Assembly: GCA_021234155.1 (NCBI GenBank)
Contig: JAJEKV010000013.1
Coordinates: 11,286,202 to 11,350,201, forward strand
Reading direction: 5' to 3'
Source of the DNA: Isoetes taiwanensis
Lineage: Eukaryota; Streptophyta; Lycopodiopsida; Isoetales; Isoetaceae
Length of the DNA stretch: 64,000 nt
The notes beneath the pieces are model-generated. The model had not been told where the DNA came from. It saw only the letters and a list, made by a program, of their open reading frames with translations, and searched no databases. The position numbers and the translations under genes were made by a program. Numbering within the stretch: position 1 is the stretch's first letter; each line of letters starts with the position of its first letter. Of the stretch, positions 10,325 to 21,111 are shown one piece after another.

Positions 10325-13300
10325 TCAATAAGAATTACTTACTGGCACTATCTCGGTAGAGTGTTGTATATACTTTTTACCAACACGTATCCGTTGCAAC
10401 CTCCATCTTCTCATTGTCTCTACTCCACCAGAGCGATACCAAGCATCCTTATGTCTTTTCTTCTTTAGTGTCTCTCTCAATATTGAAGCTAATGACATCT
10501 CTGGAGTAGATGTCAAACGTTTCTCAAGCTTAGTAGCAATTCTTCTATAAAACCATTGTGCCATTTGTTGCAAAGAACTAGACATAGTTTTCCCACCACC
10601 ATGCGATGTAAATCTAAAGTAGGCATGCTTGGCTTGTTTGTGGGACTTCTCCATGCCTTGAGTGTTCCAGATGCCCAAGCTTCCGTATTCTTTTGAAAAC
10701 CATGGCCCATGTGCATATAAGATATGCATATAATGTGTGAGTTCTCCCTCACCCCATGCTGCTATAAATGCTCTTGTAAACTCTCATTTATAGCAGTCCT
10801 AAAATCAGCCTTATCTTGATCAAGAACGTTTTAAATAGTCATAAGTTTGAACACGGGAATTAGGGCCTTCCATGCTATTGTTTTTCTTTTCAAATGCTCT
10901 TCCATTGTCCGATGCGATCATCTTACGCTTGTAGAAGATCTTTATAGCATTCCCATTTGCCATTTGCACCAGGTTTTAAACTTGGAAGGAATCTTCTTGC
11001 TTTAACACCTCCCATCGAGGGTTTAGATGGCATGCTTTTTCTTTTTGGATCTTCCACAACTTTGTAATTTACGCCATGGAGACCCATATCGGACAACTTT
11101 GCTTCAATTCTTGCCAAAGTAACATCTCTATTAGGTTTTGGTTTCTTTAAGCCATGCAAACAATATCTTTGAGATAGACCATCTTATCAATGATCCTTAA
11201 GAAGGCGTGCAAAGTACATATATGCACACCGGTAAATCGATTGCCATAATGGGATCCAATAATGTATGAGAAGGCGGCAAACATTGATCACAATCAAGTG
11301 TACTTCTTTTTTTGAATATCTTTGGGAACCAATTTGAATCTTTTCTATGTGCTACATAATCACAATATGGACAAGATTGAGTTGTCTTTTTTTGCACCGT
11401 GCTTCATGTTGTACATACATTTAATGGTCTTCAAATCATGACTAGATGCCATTCAATCTCATAATTTCCATAGTCTACTACATTTAGCTTCTCACCATTA
11501 TTGTGCCTCGCAATCAGATCAGGAATAGGTGTTTGTTCAAACACAAATCTTAAGGTACTATGACTTTCCTTAGTCACTTGGAAAATACCGATCCACCAAA
11601 TATGATCTTCTGATTGCACAGAGAAATTTTCCTTGTCTTGACAACCGTTAAGAGCTCTATTCATTAAAGTAATAGATACTCTTTCATACTTCTCCCCTTT
11701 GACCATTTCCATCTCATCTAATTTCAAAACAACAACGAGTTTGCTGTCACACTCCATAGAATTTACCGTCATGTCATAGAATTTCACCATCAACCGTAGA
11801 ACACTCTCAACATCAACCCAAAGATTATTTGATTCGTCTAAAGTAAAAGCATTACAGTGCTGTGATGCTTTCTTTTGCCTTTTGTACCACCTCCGGCTTG
11901 TTCCAACTCATCTAGCTTGATAGATGCATCAATGTGAGTCATCTCTCCCAAGTACTTGCTTACTTGAAAGTTTCTATAAGAACGACATGACCATACCTTT
12001 GATAATTTAGGCAACAAAACATTTTTCACACCCATCTTTGACATGCACGACTTCAATGCCTTGAATAACTGAACATAAGCTCTTTTGCTCACTCCGGCAT
12101 CATCACAAAGGGACTGAAAGTCATCAACTCTTGCTTCTTTACTTATTTCGTCAATAACATGTTCGGAGAGTGCTTGCCTCATTAACTTAGTCCCTGCATA
12201 AGCATGAATATAATTTAGAGTGAAGAGGTATAGATCTTCATCATGCTTGCTATTACTGGACCTGCATATTAACTAATTTGACACAAGAGGCAAAGCAATG
12301 CAAAGTTATTACAACACATTAACTATAAAATGAGATGGATTGGACATTCGACAAATAGATAAAACAAATCTAAAAACAGAGACAAGCCACTAAAAGAATC
12401 AAAATATTTGCTGCTATGGAACAACAACAGACCAAAAGAATAGAAAGCAGTAAGATGGAATGGATTTTAATACCTGGAAGATGGAGCACCTTCAAAATAT
12501 CTTCTTTTGTGGCAATTTTCTTGATCAACTCAAGCAAAATGACCATCCTTTCGTTCATTTTTTGTAGCCAAATGATGGATCTATCAATGTCTTGATGGCA
12601 GCCACTCTCCTCTTTGATCCACCACCTCTAGGAGCCAATGTATGGATTGGCTTTATGTTTCTTTTCCTCTCTCTCAAACCAAGTGGAGTGACTTTTAAGC
12701 GCTTAATCTTTAGTTTAAGTTTCTCATTTTCCTCCATCGTCCGTTTATATCTCACCTTCTCTTCTTCCAAACAACCTTCGGTTTTGCTTTTGCACTCTCG
12801 CTTGCAAACACTTGCTTTTGCAAGCTGTTACAAGAATAATATAATGAAGTATTATGATTGGCAATGTTATGCATGTCATAAGTAAGTTTACTGATGCTAG
12901 CTTGAAGCTGAAAGTTACATGTTTGGAGTTTCTGTATAGCAGCTCTAATACCATCATCGGTAGATCCACTTGCTAAGTTTTGGCAATATCCAAGTAAGCC
13001 TTGATGCCCCATGCCTATAAATTTGAACAAGGCTGTGGGAGAATCAAATACAGGCTGAATTTGATTTAAAGGATCTCTTGGATATAAATCTCCATGTGTC
13101 CATAAATCAATATTGCATGCTCCCTCTTTGATCTTAAAGAATCTTCATCATAATTTATCTTAGGCCCTATCTTTCTTTTAAGAGGCATGAAATTTTGTGG
13201 TACCTCCACCCGAAATTGGCAAACCTTCCTCCTTGGATTTATGTTTTCTACAAATAAACAGTAGGCATTCTTAGATATGAATAGGATTTGCAAATTTATG

Positions 13301-13543
13301 GAGTTGCAAATTAACATACCTTTATCATCCATCCTCGGACTCCTTAGAAATTTGTAGCTTTGTAGCTCCAAAAGAATGTAAGTAGGACCTGCCGAAAATA
13401 CTTGGACCTACCAGAAGCTTGCAGAGCTCTCTGGAAATGATCCGGATTTGCAAAATTTCTACAAGAAACTGCCTCCAATATAAGAGACATCCAAGAATTG
13501 AGCAATTCCGGCCTACAAATTTGAGGGAAAAAACGACCAACAT
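10325..13543 (-). pseudogene. Transposase-like multi-exon gene, decayed
   Basis: Read on minus, successive blocks form one protein in pieces. A hydrophobic start lies at 13543-13325, followed by a segment at 13371-13066 and a coiled-coil, Lys/Arg-rich section (E-E-E-K-V-R-Y-K-R and L-K-L-K-I-K-R-L-K, 12770-12555). Next comes a helical domain (12182-11838), then L-M-N-R-A-L-N and F-S-V-Q-S-E-D (11793-11431). Then K-C-M-Y with C-P-Y-C-D-Y (11440-11330, a likely zinc site), and finally Y-M-H-I-L-Y-A-H-G with G-M-E-K-S-H-K-Q-A-K and H-G-G-G (10740-10600). From memory this order recalls large unclassified proteins, probably transposases, scattered in invertebrate genomes; I could not check. At least three one-base frameshifts (near 11860, 11440, 11400) separate the blocks. 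Confidence 0.5.
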
Positions 13544-13784
13544 TTAAACGACTAGTTGGTAATGGCGCGAGGAGGAGGAAGAACTAAGGTTTTGAATTCC
13601 GTTGGTTTATTTTTTTGGCTATGGCTACACCAACAACAAACCAATGAAAATTAACGAATCCACGTGCGTTGAAAAAGACAAAAAAGGGCACGGGAATAAG
13701 ACAAACATTTAACGACCCTATCCAACAAGAAACTAAGTTCGGGCTGCCCGACTTTCCCCCCCTTTGGCTTACGTGGAAGTTTTT

Positions 13785-13823
13785 GTTAGAAGGGCCTTTT
13801 CTAACCCCAAAAAATCCCTAATG
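13785..13823. repeat. Right terminal inverted repeat
   Basis: On the plus strand it reads AGGGCCTTTTCTAACCCC then AAAAAATCCCTAATG. Its reverse complement starts CATTAGGGATTTTTTGGGG, matching the left end and both ends of the 37.5 kb foldback. Confidence 0.65.
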
Positions 13824-14374
13824 AATGGTAATGTAAAATTTAATTCTCCAACAAATTAGGGGCTTTTTAAGGAATAAAAAAATACAACAGCATTTATAAA
13901 TTTTCCCAAGACTAAAGGGATTATCAATGAAAAAGGGCTTACGACCAACGACCAACATCATGATATTACCCTAAGGCCGAAAAGCTAAATTCACATTTTT
14001 GTGCGTTCTCAGTCATCTCTGCAAGTAGCACCAACACAACTAAGTTTTAAAGTAAAACTGGTTGTCATCTAATCATTGTGTTGAGCAAGCGAAACAGTTG
14101 CTGCAGAACATAATATAGCTCAATAGGCAAGGGAAAGTTAGTTATTTTCCAACCTAGTTGTTGACCAAAAAAATCAAAAGCACTTGTTGAACACAATGTC
14201 TTTGGCAATCTGTAGCTCATATCTATTAATTATCAGGGAAGAAAAAAGTTTTTTGAACGCAAAACACAGATGATGAAATGAGCAAGATCACCATTCACTT
14301 AATAATAACTTGAAAGAGCTCGGTTTATGTATTCAAAATGATACTAGAATAGAAAAATATGATCATATAGAATT
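13824..14374. other. No gene recognised
   Basis: AT-rich sequence after the right end of the 8.9 kb element. No readable frame of interest. Confidence 0.5.
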
Positions 14375-15352
14375 CTACCTTCTCCACAAGGTAGAGACGC
14401 TGCTTATTTCCATGAAGGTGTTGAGAACTTCAATCAAACATCTTACATCAACCTTCTTTTGTTTCAACCCTTTTGGTAGACATGGATTTAGCTTAATGGG
14501 AGATCCTGGACGGACATGTATAAGCAGTCCTTTCCAAGGAGGGAAAAAAAAAGAGAAACACACAGAATAACAGGGAAATGGTGATGAAACTAAGGCATCC
14601 TCTTTATATTCTTCTGCCCTATTCTGAGATGTGGCTTTTTCTGCCATTCACAAAGTTTTAAAAAGTTTTGCGTACCTGTCTGCTTGCCTTCCCCGGAGGC
14701 AAAATTCACGTGCTTATGCTCAGCGTAAGTAGTGCAAATTTGTATAGTAAACGTTTGATTCACTTGCGTTGGAAGAAAAACCTTGTGATTAATACAACCC
14801 ATTTACCAGAAACACAGAATTTCAATCATATTCTTGGAGACAGACATTTAGGCAATCCTCCAACGGACCTGAATTTGCTGAATTTGTTCTGAGAATTTAT
14901 ATTACCTTATGTTCATGCATTTCGATACTTGAACGAGTAAAAAATACAGGAAAGACCTTAAAAGAAGAAAATTGTTGCATGACAGTAAGCAGTCTGCAAA
15001 TTCCAAGCATCTATAGCCGCACCACTACAATGGAAAGAAATGGGTGCTGCTTGTAAAAACCCTACTGCATATTCCAGAAGAAGATTAGCGCCATTGACGA
15101 CCTGTGAAAAACAAATAGTTTAGAGTATGAGCCGTTACAATGAAGCCCCAATAGTCAAATCCTGGAAAGATAAATTAGCTCAGATAACTAAAAACAATTA
15201 ACAGCATGTAGATCTCCAGATTCTAAAAGTCTGTCTGGTTATCGCTATTTTGGAAAAAACTAGAAACGTACCAGCCAGGAAATGAGCACTGGATTTCCGA
15301 AATAAAAAGCAAGGATGCCGCCTGTAATGATGATGCCATCGTTCCATATATT
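14375..15352 (-). CDS. Exon fragments of an unrecognised spliced gene
   Basis: A 27-codon exon (15352-15272) lies between TTTGCAG and GTACGT. It encodes a strongly hydrophobic stretch (G-I-I-I-T-G-G-I-L-A-F-Y-F-G-N) that could be a membrane segment. After an intron, TTTTTCACAG at 15102 opens a second frame, V-V-N-G-A-N-L-L-L-E-Y-A, continuous in phase. Possible further exons lie at about 14730-14683 (ending AAGCAG before GTACGC) and 14530-14375. Splice signals plus matching phase argue for a real gene or a recent pseudogene. I do not recognise the family. Upstream exons should lie to the right, but a foldback element and repeats begin at 15.77 kb. Confidence 0.35.
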
Positions 15353-15874
15353 CTGCAAAGCATCCATAAAGCATTTAAATCCAAATGAAAAAATGCAAAC
15401 GACTAGCCAATGCGATTCAAACAAAGTAGAGTAGACAATGCGATTCAAATAAAGTGTTTCATGCATCTTCCCAAAAGCTGATACACTAGAAGGTCCATGA
15501 AGCCTTGCATGATAAATGGTACTTTTAAGCAGGTACATGGAAGGTTGGAAAGCTGCATCACCTTCAAATCCATATTCCATTAACTCGACTAACAATGAAT
15601 ATATATTGTTCCAACCCATACAATGCATTGTATTTATTGAGAATAAAATTGGATTCAAGCATGTATTAGCTTTCTAGAAGATCCTTCCGTCGATCTTCGA
15701 ATTACCACGGAAGAAAAACCAATGCGAACCCGACTGCCTAGCCTTCTTCCCAACCCTGCAGTTCTGCTAGTTTTTTTTTTTTTTTTTTTTTGTTTAATGC
15801 CACCTCACAAGAGCACCATTAATTTTTGCTGCAACCCACTTTATGGCATTGATTGCACTTAATATGTGTGACTA

Positions 15875-16087
15875 AATCTCGACCATTGATCCAACACATC
15901 CAACGGGTGAGATCAAAAGCCCCAAATAAGGGGTTGCTTGGGGATCATGGCGTGGCCGTGCAGGCGTGGAGATTTCACAAACTGGACCGTCAAGATGGCG
16001 ACACCTCGGCGTCTATATATAAGGGGGCTTATTTGGGGCTTTTATTGTGGACCGTCGATTGAATACACCGACGGCCAGGATCAAAAT
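15875..16087. mobile_element. Foldback MITE, about 213 bp
   Basis: The 16-base inner arms AAAAGCCCCAAATAAG (15915-15930) and CTTATTTGGGGCTTTT (16028-16043) are perfect inverted repeats. Looser complementarity extends outwards to AATCTCGACC on the left and GGATCAAAAT on the right. The loop holds TATATATAAG and no coding sequence. A 21-base poly-T tract (15771-15791) lies 80 bases to the left. Confidence 0.7.
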
Positions 16088-16128
16088 CTCTATGGACAAA
16101 AGTTATTGTATATATATTATGATAGCTT

Positions 16129-16191
16129 AGCCAACCTTAGGTATAGAACCATTTCCATGTGGCTCCATCCCATTGGTGACCTGCCATACGT
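16129..16191. repeat. Dispersed repeat R2, copy 1
   Basis: AGCCAACCTTAGGTAT, then GGAACCATTTCCATGTGG-like sequence and ATTGGTGACCTGCCATACGT, recurs at 16316-16380 in direct orientation with few substitutions. It overlaps the start of R1 copy 2. Confidence 0.9.
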
Positions 16192-16310
16192 TTCCCTAAA
16201 ATATACTATATAAATGTGTATATTTTAGGCCACGTCACCATACAAGCCTACCTTAGTAGACTGGTATACATTAGTGTGGGAAGGGGGCATGGCTAAGTCA
16301 TTATATATAT
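16188..16310. repeat. Dispersed repeat R1, copy 2
   Basis: Second copy of the 3446-3560 repeat, bracketed by the two R2 copies. This looks like an R1 unit inserted in R2 with part of R2 duplicated. Confidence 0.85.
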
Positions 16311-16315
16311 AACTA

Positions 16316-16380
16316 AGCCAACCTTAGGTATGGAACCATTTCCATGTGGTTCCATCCTATTGGTGACCTGCCATACGTAC
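16316..16380. repeat. Dispersed repeat R2, copy 2
   Basis: Direct repeat of 16129-16191, about 187 bases downstream. After CCATACGT it runs on to the R3 repeat instead of R1. Confidence 0.9.
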
Positions 16381-16394
16381 ACATTCCATTTGAG

Positions 16395-16577
16395 CCATGG
16401 CGTGACATGTCCGCCCTAATCTACTAAGGGCCAAACCCTAGACCTAGACCATTTTTCTGGCTCCAACAGCTCTTGACCTCATCTCGCATTCGTAACTCCA
16501 TTTCGAGGATCGTTAACCCTAGACCTAGACCATTTTTCTGGTTCCAGCAGCACTTGACCTCATCTCGCATTCATAAC
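16395..16577. repeat. Dispersed repeat R3, copy 1
   Basis: It starts GGCGTGACATGTC-like and contains two tandem copies of an 83-base unit with CCTAGACCTAGACCATTTTT and CTTGACCTCATCTCGCATTC. A second, longer copy lies at 20730-20930 on the far side of LINE-B in the same orientation. Confidence 0.9.
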
Positions 16578-17313
16578 CTTCTATGTGGCTCCATCCTATT
16601 GTGGTGACGCCATATGTACACACATTTTTTTTTATTGAAGGCTATATATATATTATTTAAGTATATTTAAAGTGTACAAAAACTTTTTCAAGGAAGTTTA
16701 ACCCTTAAAAAGCATCGGCTTATACGGGATGATGATTAAGATAGATATGGTAACAAAGAAAAGCAAGAAATAAAGTTCATAATGTTTTTTGAGTCTTGAC
16801 TCAATGGATAGATAGGAGATTATGGTTTGTGCATTTTCCGCCTTCCCCTCGAAGATGGAATGAAAGACACGATAAATACACATGCATGAGCCCGCCATTG
16901 CCATGTTGTATCGCCTTTAGTATCTTTGGCAATGCGGATGGCATCTCTTACGATGTCATAGTTTACGGTCATGACCCGACTGTGTACAAATTGCATCCAA
17001 GTGTGTCGATGTAATAGTAGGTCCAAAAACTTGATCCATTCATTGTTGATTTCGCTTTGATATTCTTCCATTCAAGTCTCCTAGTCGATGAATAAGGTAT
17101 CCTAATGACAAACATCATCCATTAATATTCAATCCAAATCCGGTGATGTCATACAATACGTTTTTTATGATCCCTTCGGTGGGATGATTTCACAATTAAA
17201 GATAAAGCTGTTTCTTCCTTTCCAGATTCTCCATAGGAGAATGTAAATTCTCTAATCAGAAGGATTGATAGGCATAAAGAAGTCTTTGTGGCTAAGGGCA
17301 ACCAAGTTTTGGC

Positions 17314-18219
17314 CTAAGATATTGGATGCAAGTTCCAAAACCCATTCAGACCATAGGCGGGTTCTAAATAGGTGTTCTTCATCTTCTTTGTTAGCCAAGC
17401 ATCGTCACATAAATCCGAGTTAGTCATAGCTAAACGAAATCTCTTACAGTTAGTAGCAAGGCCCCTATGCCAAAGTTGCCACATGAAGGCCTTGATCTTT
17501 GGGTTGATGGGGCTATTCCACATAAAAACCAAGTTCTTCCTTGCTGTTTCCTGGGAGACATCCCATTTTGAGTGGATTGTGATCTCTTGGTTACTCATTA
17601 AGAATTTGTAAGCCAGTTTGACTGTGTAGCCACTTTTACCATTGTGCTTCCAAGAATCTGGAGAGTGAGACCATCTGCCCTGCAATATGATATTAGTAAT
17701 GGCTTCATAGAGCAATTTGGTTTGATCATCCTCTTCTGCAAGAACAGAAGCCTGAAAGGGGATAATATCATTATCCTCAAATAGGTGGCTGATGAGAGAT
17801 ATCCCCTTTTGTTTCGAGCTTAGCTTGCTCGAGGGAAGTGGATAGCCGGGGCATAGGTTGGGATTATCAAGGATCAAGGCTGGGTTCCAGAAAATTGATT
17901 GATTCATCGAGAGGCCATTTTCCCAGCTATACATATGTTTGACTTCTTCCCAAGCATAGATCCATTTTTTGATAATACCTGGAGTTGCAGCCGGGATGGA
18001 GAAAGGGAAGTAGATAGAATGAGGCAACTCCATTTTGAGAATTCTCCATCCATACGGATGACATTTGCTGATATAGACTTTGATCGGGGCCGGATATAGG
18101 GTGTTTAATCCTGTCATAACAAGCCACAAAAAGTATTTATGACTAAAAGCTAAACCTTTTTTTTTCGATATTGATGGTGCCGAGACCTCCATTCTTTTAG
18201 GTTCGCGACATTCCTCCAT
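17314..18219 (-). pseudogene. LINE-B ORF2 C-terminus with RT-associated zinc-binding domain
   Basis: The 301-residue open frame includes the typical post-RT region (K-G-L-A-F-S-H-K-Y, W-E-E-V-K) and the block N-P-K-I-K-A-F-M-W-Q-L-W-H-R-G-L-A-T-N, which marks the zf-RVT region in plant L1 ORF2 proteins. The cysteine/histidine cluster after it is eroded: only C-K-R and L-C-D are visible. In the family this part helps bind template RNA. Confidence 0.8.
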
Positions 18220-18465
18220 TGAAATCGGATGCCCGGCATCTTTTATTCGACCACAAGCTATGAACCCGCCAATAATACTTTGAAGCTTTGTTAGTGATCT
18301 TCTTGGGGGCGAATGATGTAAGATTGATAGACCGAGAAGATGAAATCACAAAGTTTGCAATAATAGCTCTCCCATTTTTAGAAAAGATATTTAGAGTTAA
18401 GAGAATCAACCTTTTTATAGAATTTCTCTACTATGTCGAGAGCCATAAATCTGATGCAATGGTCC

Positions 18466-19420
18466 TTATGGCAAATGGGATCCCAAGAATCTTGGATTTA
18501 GTGCAGGGGAGTAATACTTACATCCAAAGTTGAGCAACTCGAGTACCTTTCTCGATCTCCCTAGAATGGATAGCAGATTTGAGAGGGTTGATTTTGCGGC
18601 TGAAGCAGAGCCAAAATCACATGGGATACTACGGGTATTGATTATGGATTCTTGGTCCATAGAAGTAAGAATAAAAGTGTCATCGCAAAATGCCCATTTA
18701 GGATCTGGTCTTCTTGAGAGTGCTTTCGGGGGAGCTTGAGGCCTTTAATTGAGTTGTTAATCGGCATCTTCCAATCTGGCGTGTAAAGCTTCCATAACAA
18801 TTAAGAAAAGAAAGGGTGCCGGAGGACAACCTTGTTTACCCCTCTCCGGATAGAGAAGAAGGGGCTGGTCTCACCATTAATTAGAGCAGCCAGTCTGGAG
18901 TTTTGAGAATGGCATTAAACATAGCAATACTTTCCTCATTGAAGCCAAGAGCCCGCAACATTTGTAAAGAAACTTCCGGTGACCGTGTCAAAGGCTTTAG
19001 TGATGTCCAGCTTAAGAAGGGCTATGTCTTGATTGGAGTCTTTAGCCCATTGCAAAAACCAGAATAGCGATCACCACATTATCAAGGATGAATCATCTTT
19101 TTAAATATATGCGGTGGGTCTTTGCTGATAATGAGTCCAAAAATTTTTGAGTTCGGGCAGCTATGGCTTTACCAATTATCTTGTAGACAACATTAGTTAA
19201 AGAAATAGGTCTATAGTCAACAAAGAGGTAGGAGAGTCAATTTTGGGAATAAAGGGTAATAAGACTAGTATTAATCCGAGCATCCAAACGTTTGCGCGGA
19301 CCGAACTCATTAGCCAAGTTTGTAATTCCCATGCCAAGAATAGGCCGGGTTTTTTAAAGAATTACTGGTAGACCATCCGGACTGGGGTCTTACCATTATC
19401 CATACTCATAATAACTTCCT
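18466..19420 (-). pseudogene. LINE-B reverse transcriptase core
   Basis: Motif A reads L-K-L-D-I-T-K-A-F-D-T-V (about 19025-18980). The next conserved block reads K-Q-G-C-P-P-A-P-F-L-F (about 18840). The catalytic YADD box is changed to F-C-D-D-T (about 18690-18670), keeping both aspartates. At least two frameshifts lie between these motifs, so it is inactive. Confidence 0.8.
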
Positions 19421-19920
19421 TGAGCTCAATTTGAGGGAAAAGGTGAGGGAAATTAACTCATTTCGATTGTCGGTTACCTTATTCCCTATTTTGATAAAAG
19501 TATCCATCATATCTTGGAATGATCGGTCAATTAGTACCCATAATGTTCGTGAAGTGCTCAACCGCTGACTATTTTAAGCTCAATGTCCTCGGAGATAAGG
19601 TTGTCCCCACCACGATATCATGGATCACGGTTCCTTTTGATCCTAGTCTTGGCTTTGACAAAAAATATTTCAATTACACCTCTCATCCTCTTTGAGTTCT
19701 TTGACCTTTGCTTTGGTTTTCCATCCTTTTAGCAATTTCCAGCTCCTCTTTTTCTATCCGGATCTTAATATCATTCTGGCGATTAATTTGAGAGGTGATA
19801 AGCCTTTGTCTAAGGTTGGCTAGATTGGCTTTACTTATTATGATGGATCTCTTTACCCCACTCTTTTCAGCCCGACTTTTATATGCTTAGCAGTTAATCC
19901 ACCACCACATCCAACCCCGG

Positions 19921-20715
19921 TTAGCAACGGGGAGTAGGATGACAGGTTGTAGATATCTTGGAGCTTGGGCATAAAGTCATTGTGATCGAGAAGGTGACAT
20001 TCGACTTTAAAAAGGATTTTCTCTTTTTTTGATCTGCCCCACTTAAAATAATTAATTGAGGGTAGTGGTCAGAAAGAGTATAGCCAGCTAAATTCTCCAC
20101 CCTGTTACTAAAGGTCCAAAAATTTTCACTAAGGTAGAATCTATCATGAAGACAGCAAATGGGATCTGCCCTATGGTCTGACCAGCTGAAAGCATTAGGC
20201 TTGGTCCTAGCTAGCCTTAAATTGTGATTATAGAGAAGACTGACCCAAGCATTCATCTCATAAGGAATAAGGGGCTTGAAATTTCTATTTTTCATAAAGC
20301 AATCAGTTACCATATTGAAATCACCTCCAATGATTATATCATCCACATCTAAATTTGCTAAGTTGGAATTAATCTTATTCGGACTAGAATTCTATCGAAG
20401 GATTATGATAGAGTAGACATTAACTAGGGCAACATTACGATCCGATTTTGCATACCGAAACGCCACCTACCATTATTATCATTGATCATGTGATGAATGT
20501 GCAGATCAATTCTCTGATTCCAAGCTATAGCAATGCCTGCAGAAGAGTCATTAGCACTTATAGACCATGTTTGAAAATTAGGAGGGAGAGCCCTTGAAAT
20601 AATAGTATTATGGTTAAGATCATGGATCTTATGCTCCTGGATGAATAAGATGTCAGGGTTGAGGGAGGAGAGGCAGACTTTTAAACGTTCCCTTTTAATA
20701 ATATTGTTGATACCT
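19921..20715 (-). pseudogene. LINE-B endonuclease
   Basis: The upstream part (20715-20400) reads S-L-N-P-D-I-L-F-I-Q-E-H-K-I-H, containing the catalytic glutamate motif, and S-S-A-G-I-A-I-A-W-N. The 141-residue frame at 20346-19921 continues with I-I-G-G-D-F-N-M-V and L-S-D-H-Y-P-Q, the Asp-Asn and SDH motifs. All hallmark residues of the L1 endonuclease are therefore present, though one frameshift separates the two halves. Confidence 0.85.
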
Positions 20716-20729
20716 TGGAGCCATTGGAG

Positions 20730-20930
20730 CTATGGCGTGACATGTCAGCCCTAACCTACTAAGGGCCAAATCCTAGACCTAGACCATTTTTCTGGTTCCA
20801 ACAGCTCTTGACCTCACCTCGCATTCATAACTCCATTTCGAGGATTGTTAACCCTAGACCTATACCATTTTTCTGGCTCCAGCAGCTCTTGACCTCATCT
20901 CACATTCATAACTCCATTTTGAGGATCGTT
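20730..20930. repeat. Dispersed repeat R3, copy 2
   Basis: This matches 16395-16577 and also has the internal tandem duplication of the unit ending CATTTCGAGGAT. It runs on at the right into sequence ending in a tRNA primer-binding site (21041-21053), which suggests R3 is the internal region of a small LTR element. Confidence 0.85.
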
Positions 20931-21040
20931 TGCTGTAGGACAGCCTAGTGCAGCAACCTCGTGCAAAGCTTTACTCATTTTTACTCCTTCACCAATGGGG
21001 ATTGTCCCAGTGCAGTTAAGCACTCTTTACTTGGGACCTT

Positions 21041-21111
21041 GGCTCTGATACCATGTTAAAAAATGAGTCATTCTTCATGTGTGCCCATTACACATACTCC
21101 AAATTCCAACA
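21041..21111 (-). mobile_element. Primer-binding site and very short LTR-like segment
   Basis: On minus, TGGTATCAGAGCC (21053-21041) is the classical site complementary to the initiator Met-tRNA 3' end, as used by plant copia and TRIM elements. Directly upstream, 21111-21054 is a 58-base segment that begins TGTTGGAATT and ends TTAACA, the usual TG...CA form. A 58-base LTR fits only the SMART/TRIM class. The second LTR was not found, so this may be one end of a broken element that includes R3 copy 2. Confidence 0.5.

Larger units (their letters stand above)
4937..13823. mobile_element. Candidate 8.9 kb DNA transposon with TIRs
   Basis: The ends are imperfect inverted repeats: CATTAGAAATTTTTTGGGGT at the left and, on the opposite strand, CATTAGGGATTTTTTGGGGT at the right, continuing to about 35 bases with roughly 85% identity by eye. 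The interior holds a spliced plus-strand gene (5908-6692), a small ORF (8867-9136) and a convergent minus-strand transposase-like gene (13543-10325). A 546-bp foldback element at 37513-38058 starts and ends with the same sequence and shares subterminal blocks such as GCCAACTAAG. That makes a transposon family more likely than chance. I could not find a target-site duplication, and the superfamily is not assigned. Confidence 0.6.
16625..20720 (-). mobile_element. LINE-B: L1-type LINE, ORF2 nearly full length
   Basis: Minus-strand order is endonuclease (20715-19921), reverse transcriptase (about 19420-18466) and RT C-terminal zinc-binding region (18219-17314), then a 3' tail ending in nine T on plus (16625-16633), that is poly(A). 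ORF1 is absent, so the copy is 5'-truncated. Frameshifts break ORF2, but one 301-codon frame survives at the C-terminus. R3 repeats lie directly on both sides. I found no exact target duplication. Confidence 0.85.

Noticed and set aside
15260-15658. 132-codon minus-strand frame as a single gene
   Set aside because: Only its last 27 codons are bounded by splice signals and look coding; the rest reads like intron.
16430-16530. Telomere-like CCCTAGACC repeats
   Set aside because: The words occur only twice as part of the R3 83-base unit and are not the CCCTAAA plant telomere repeat in tandem.
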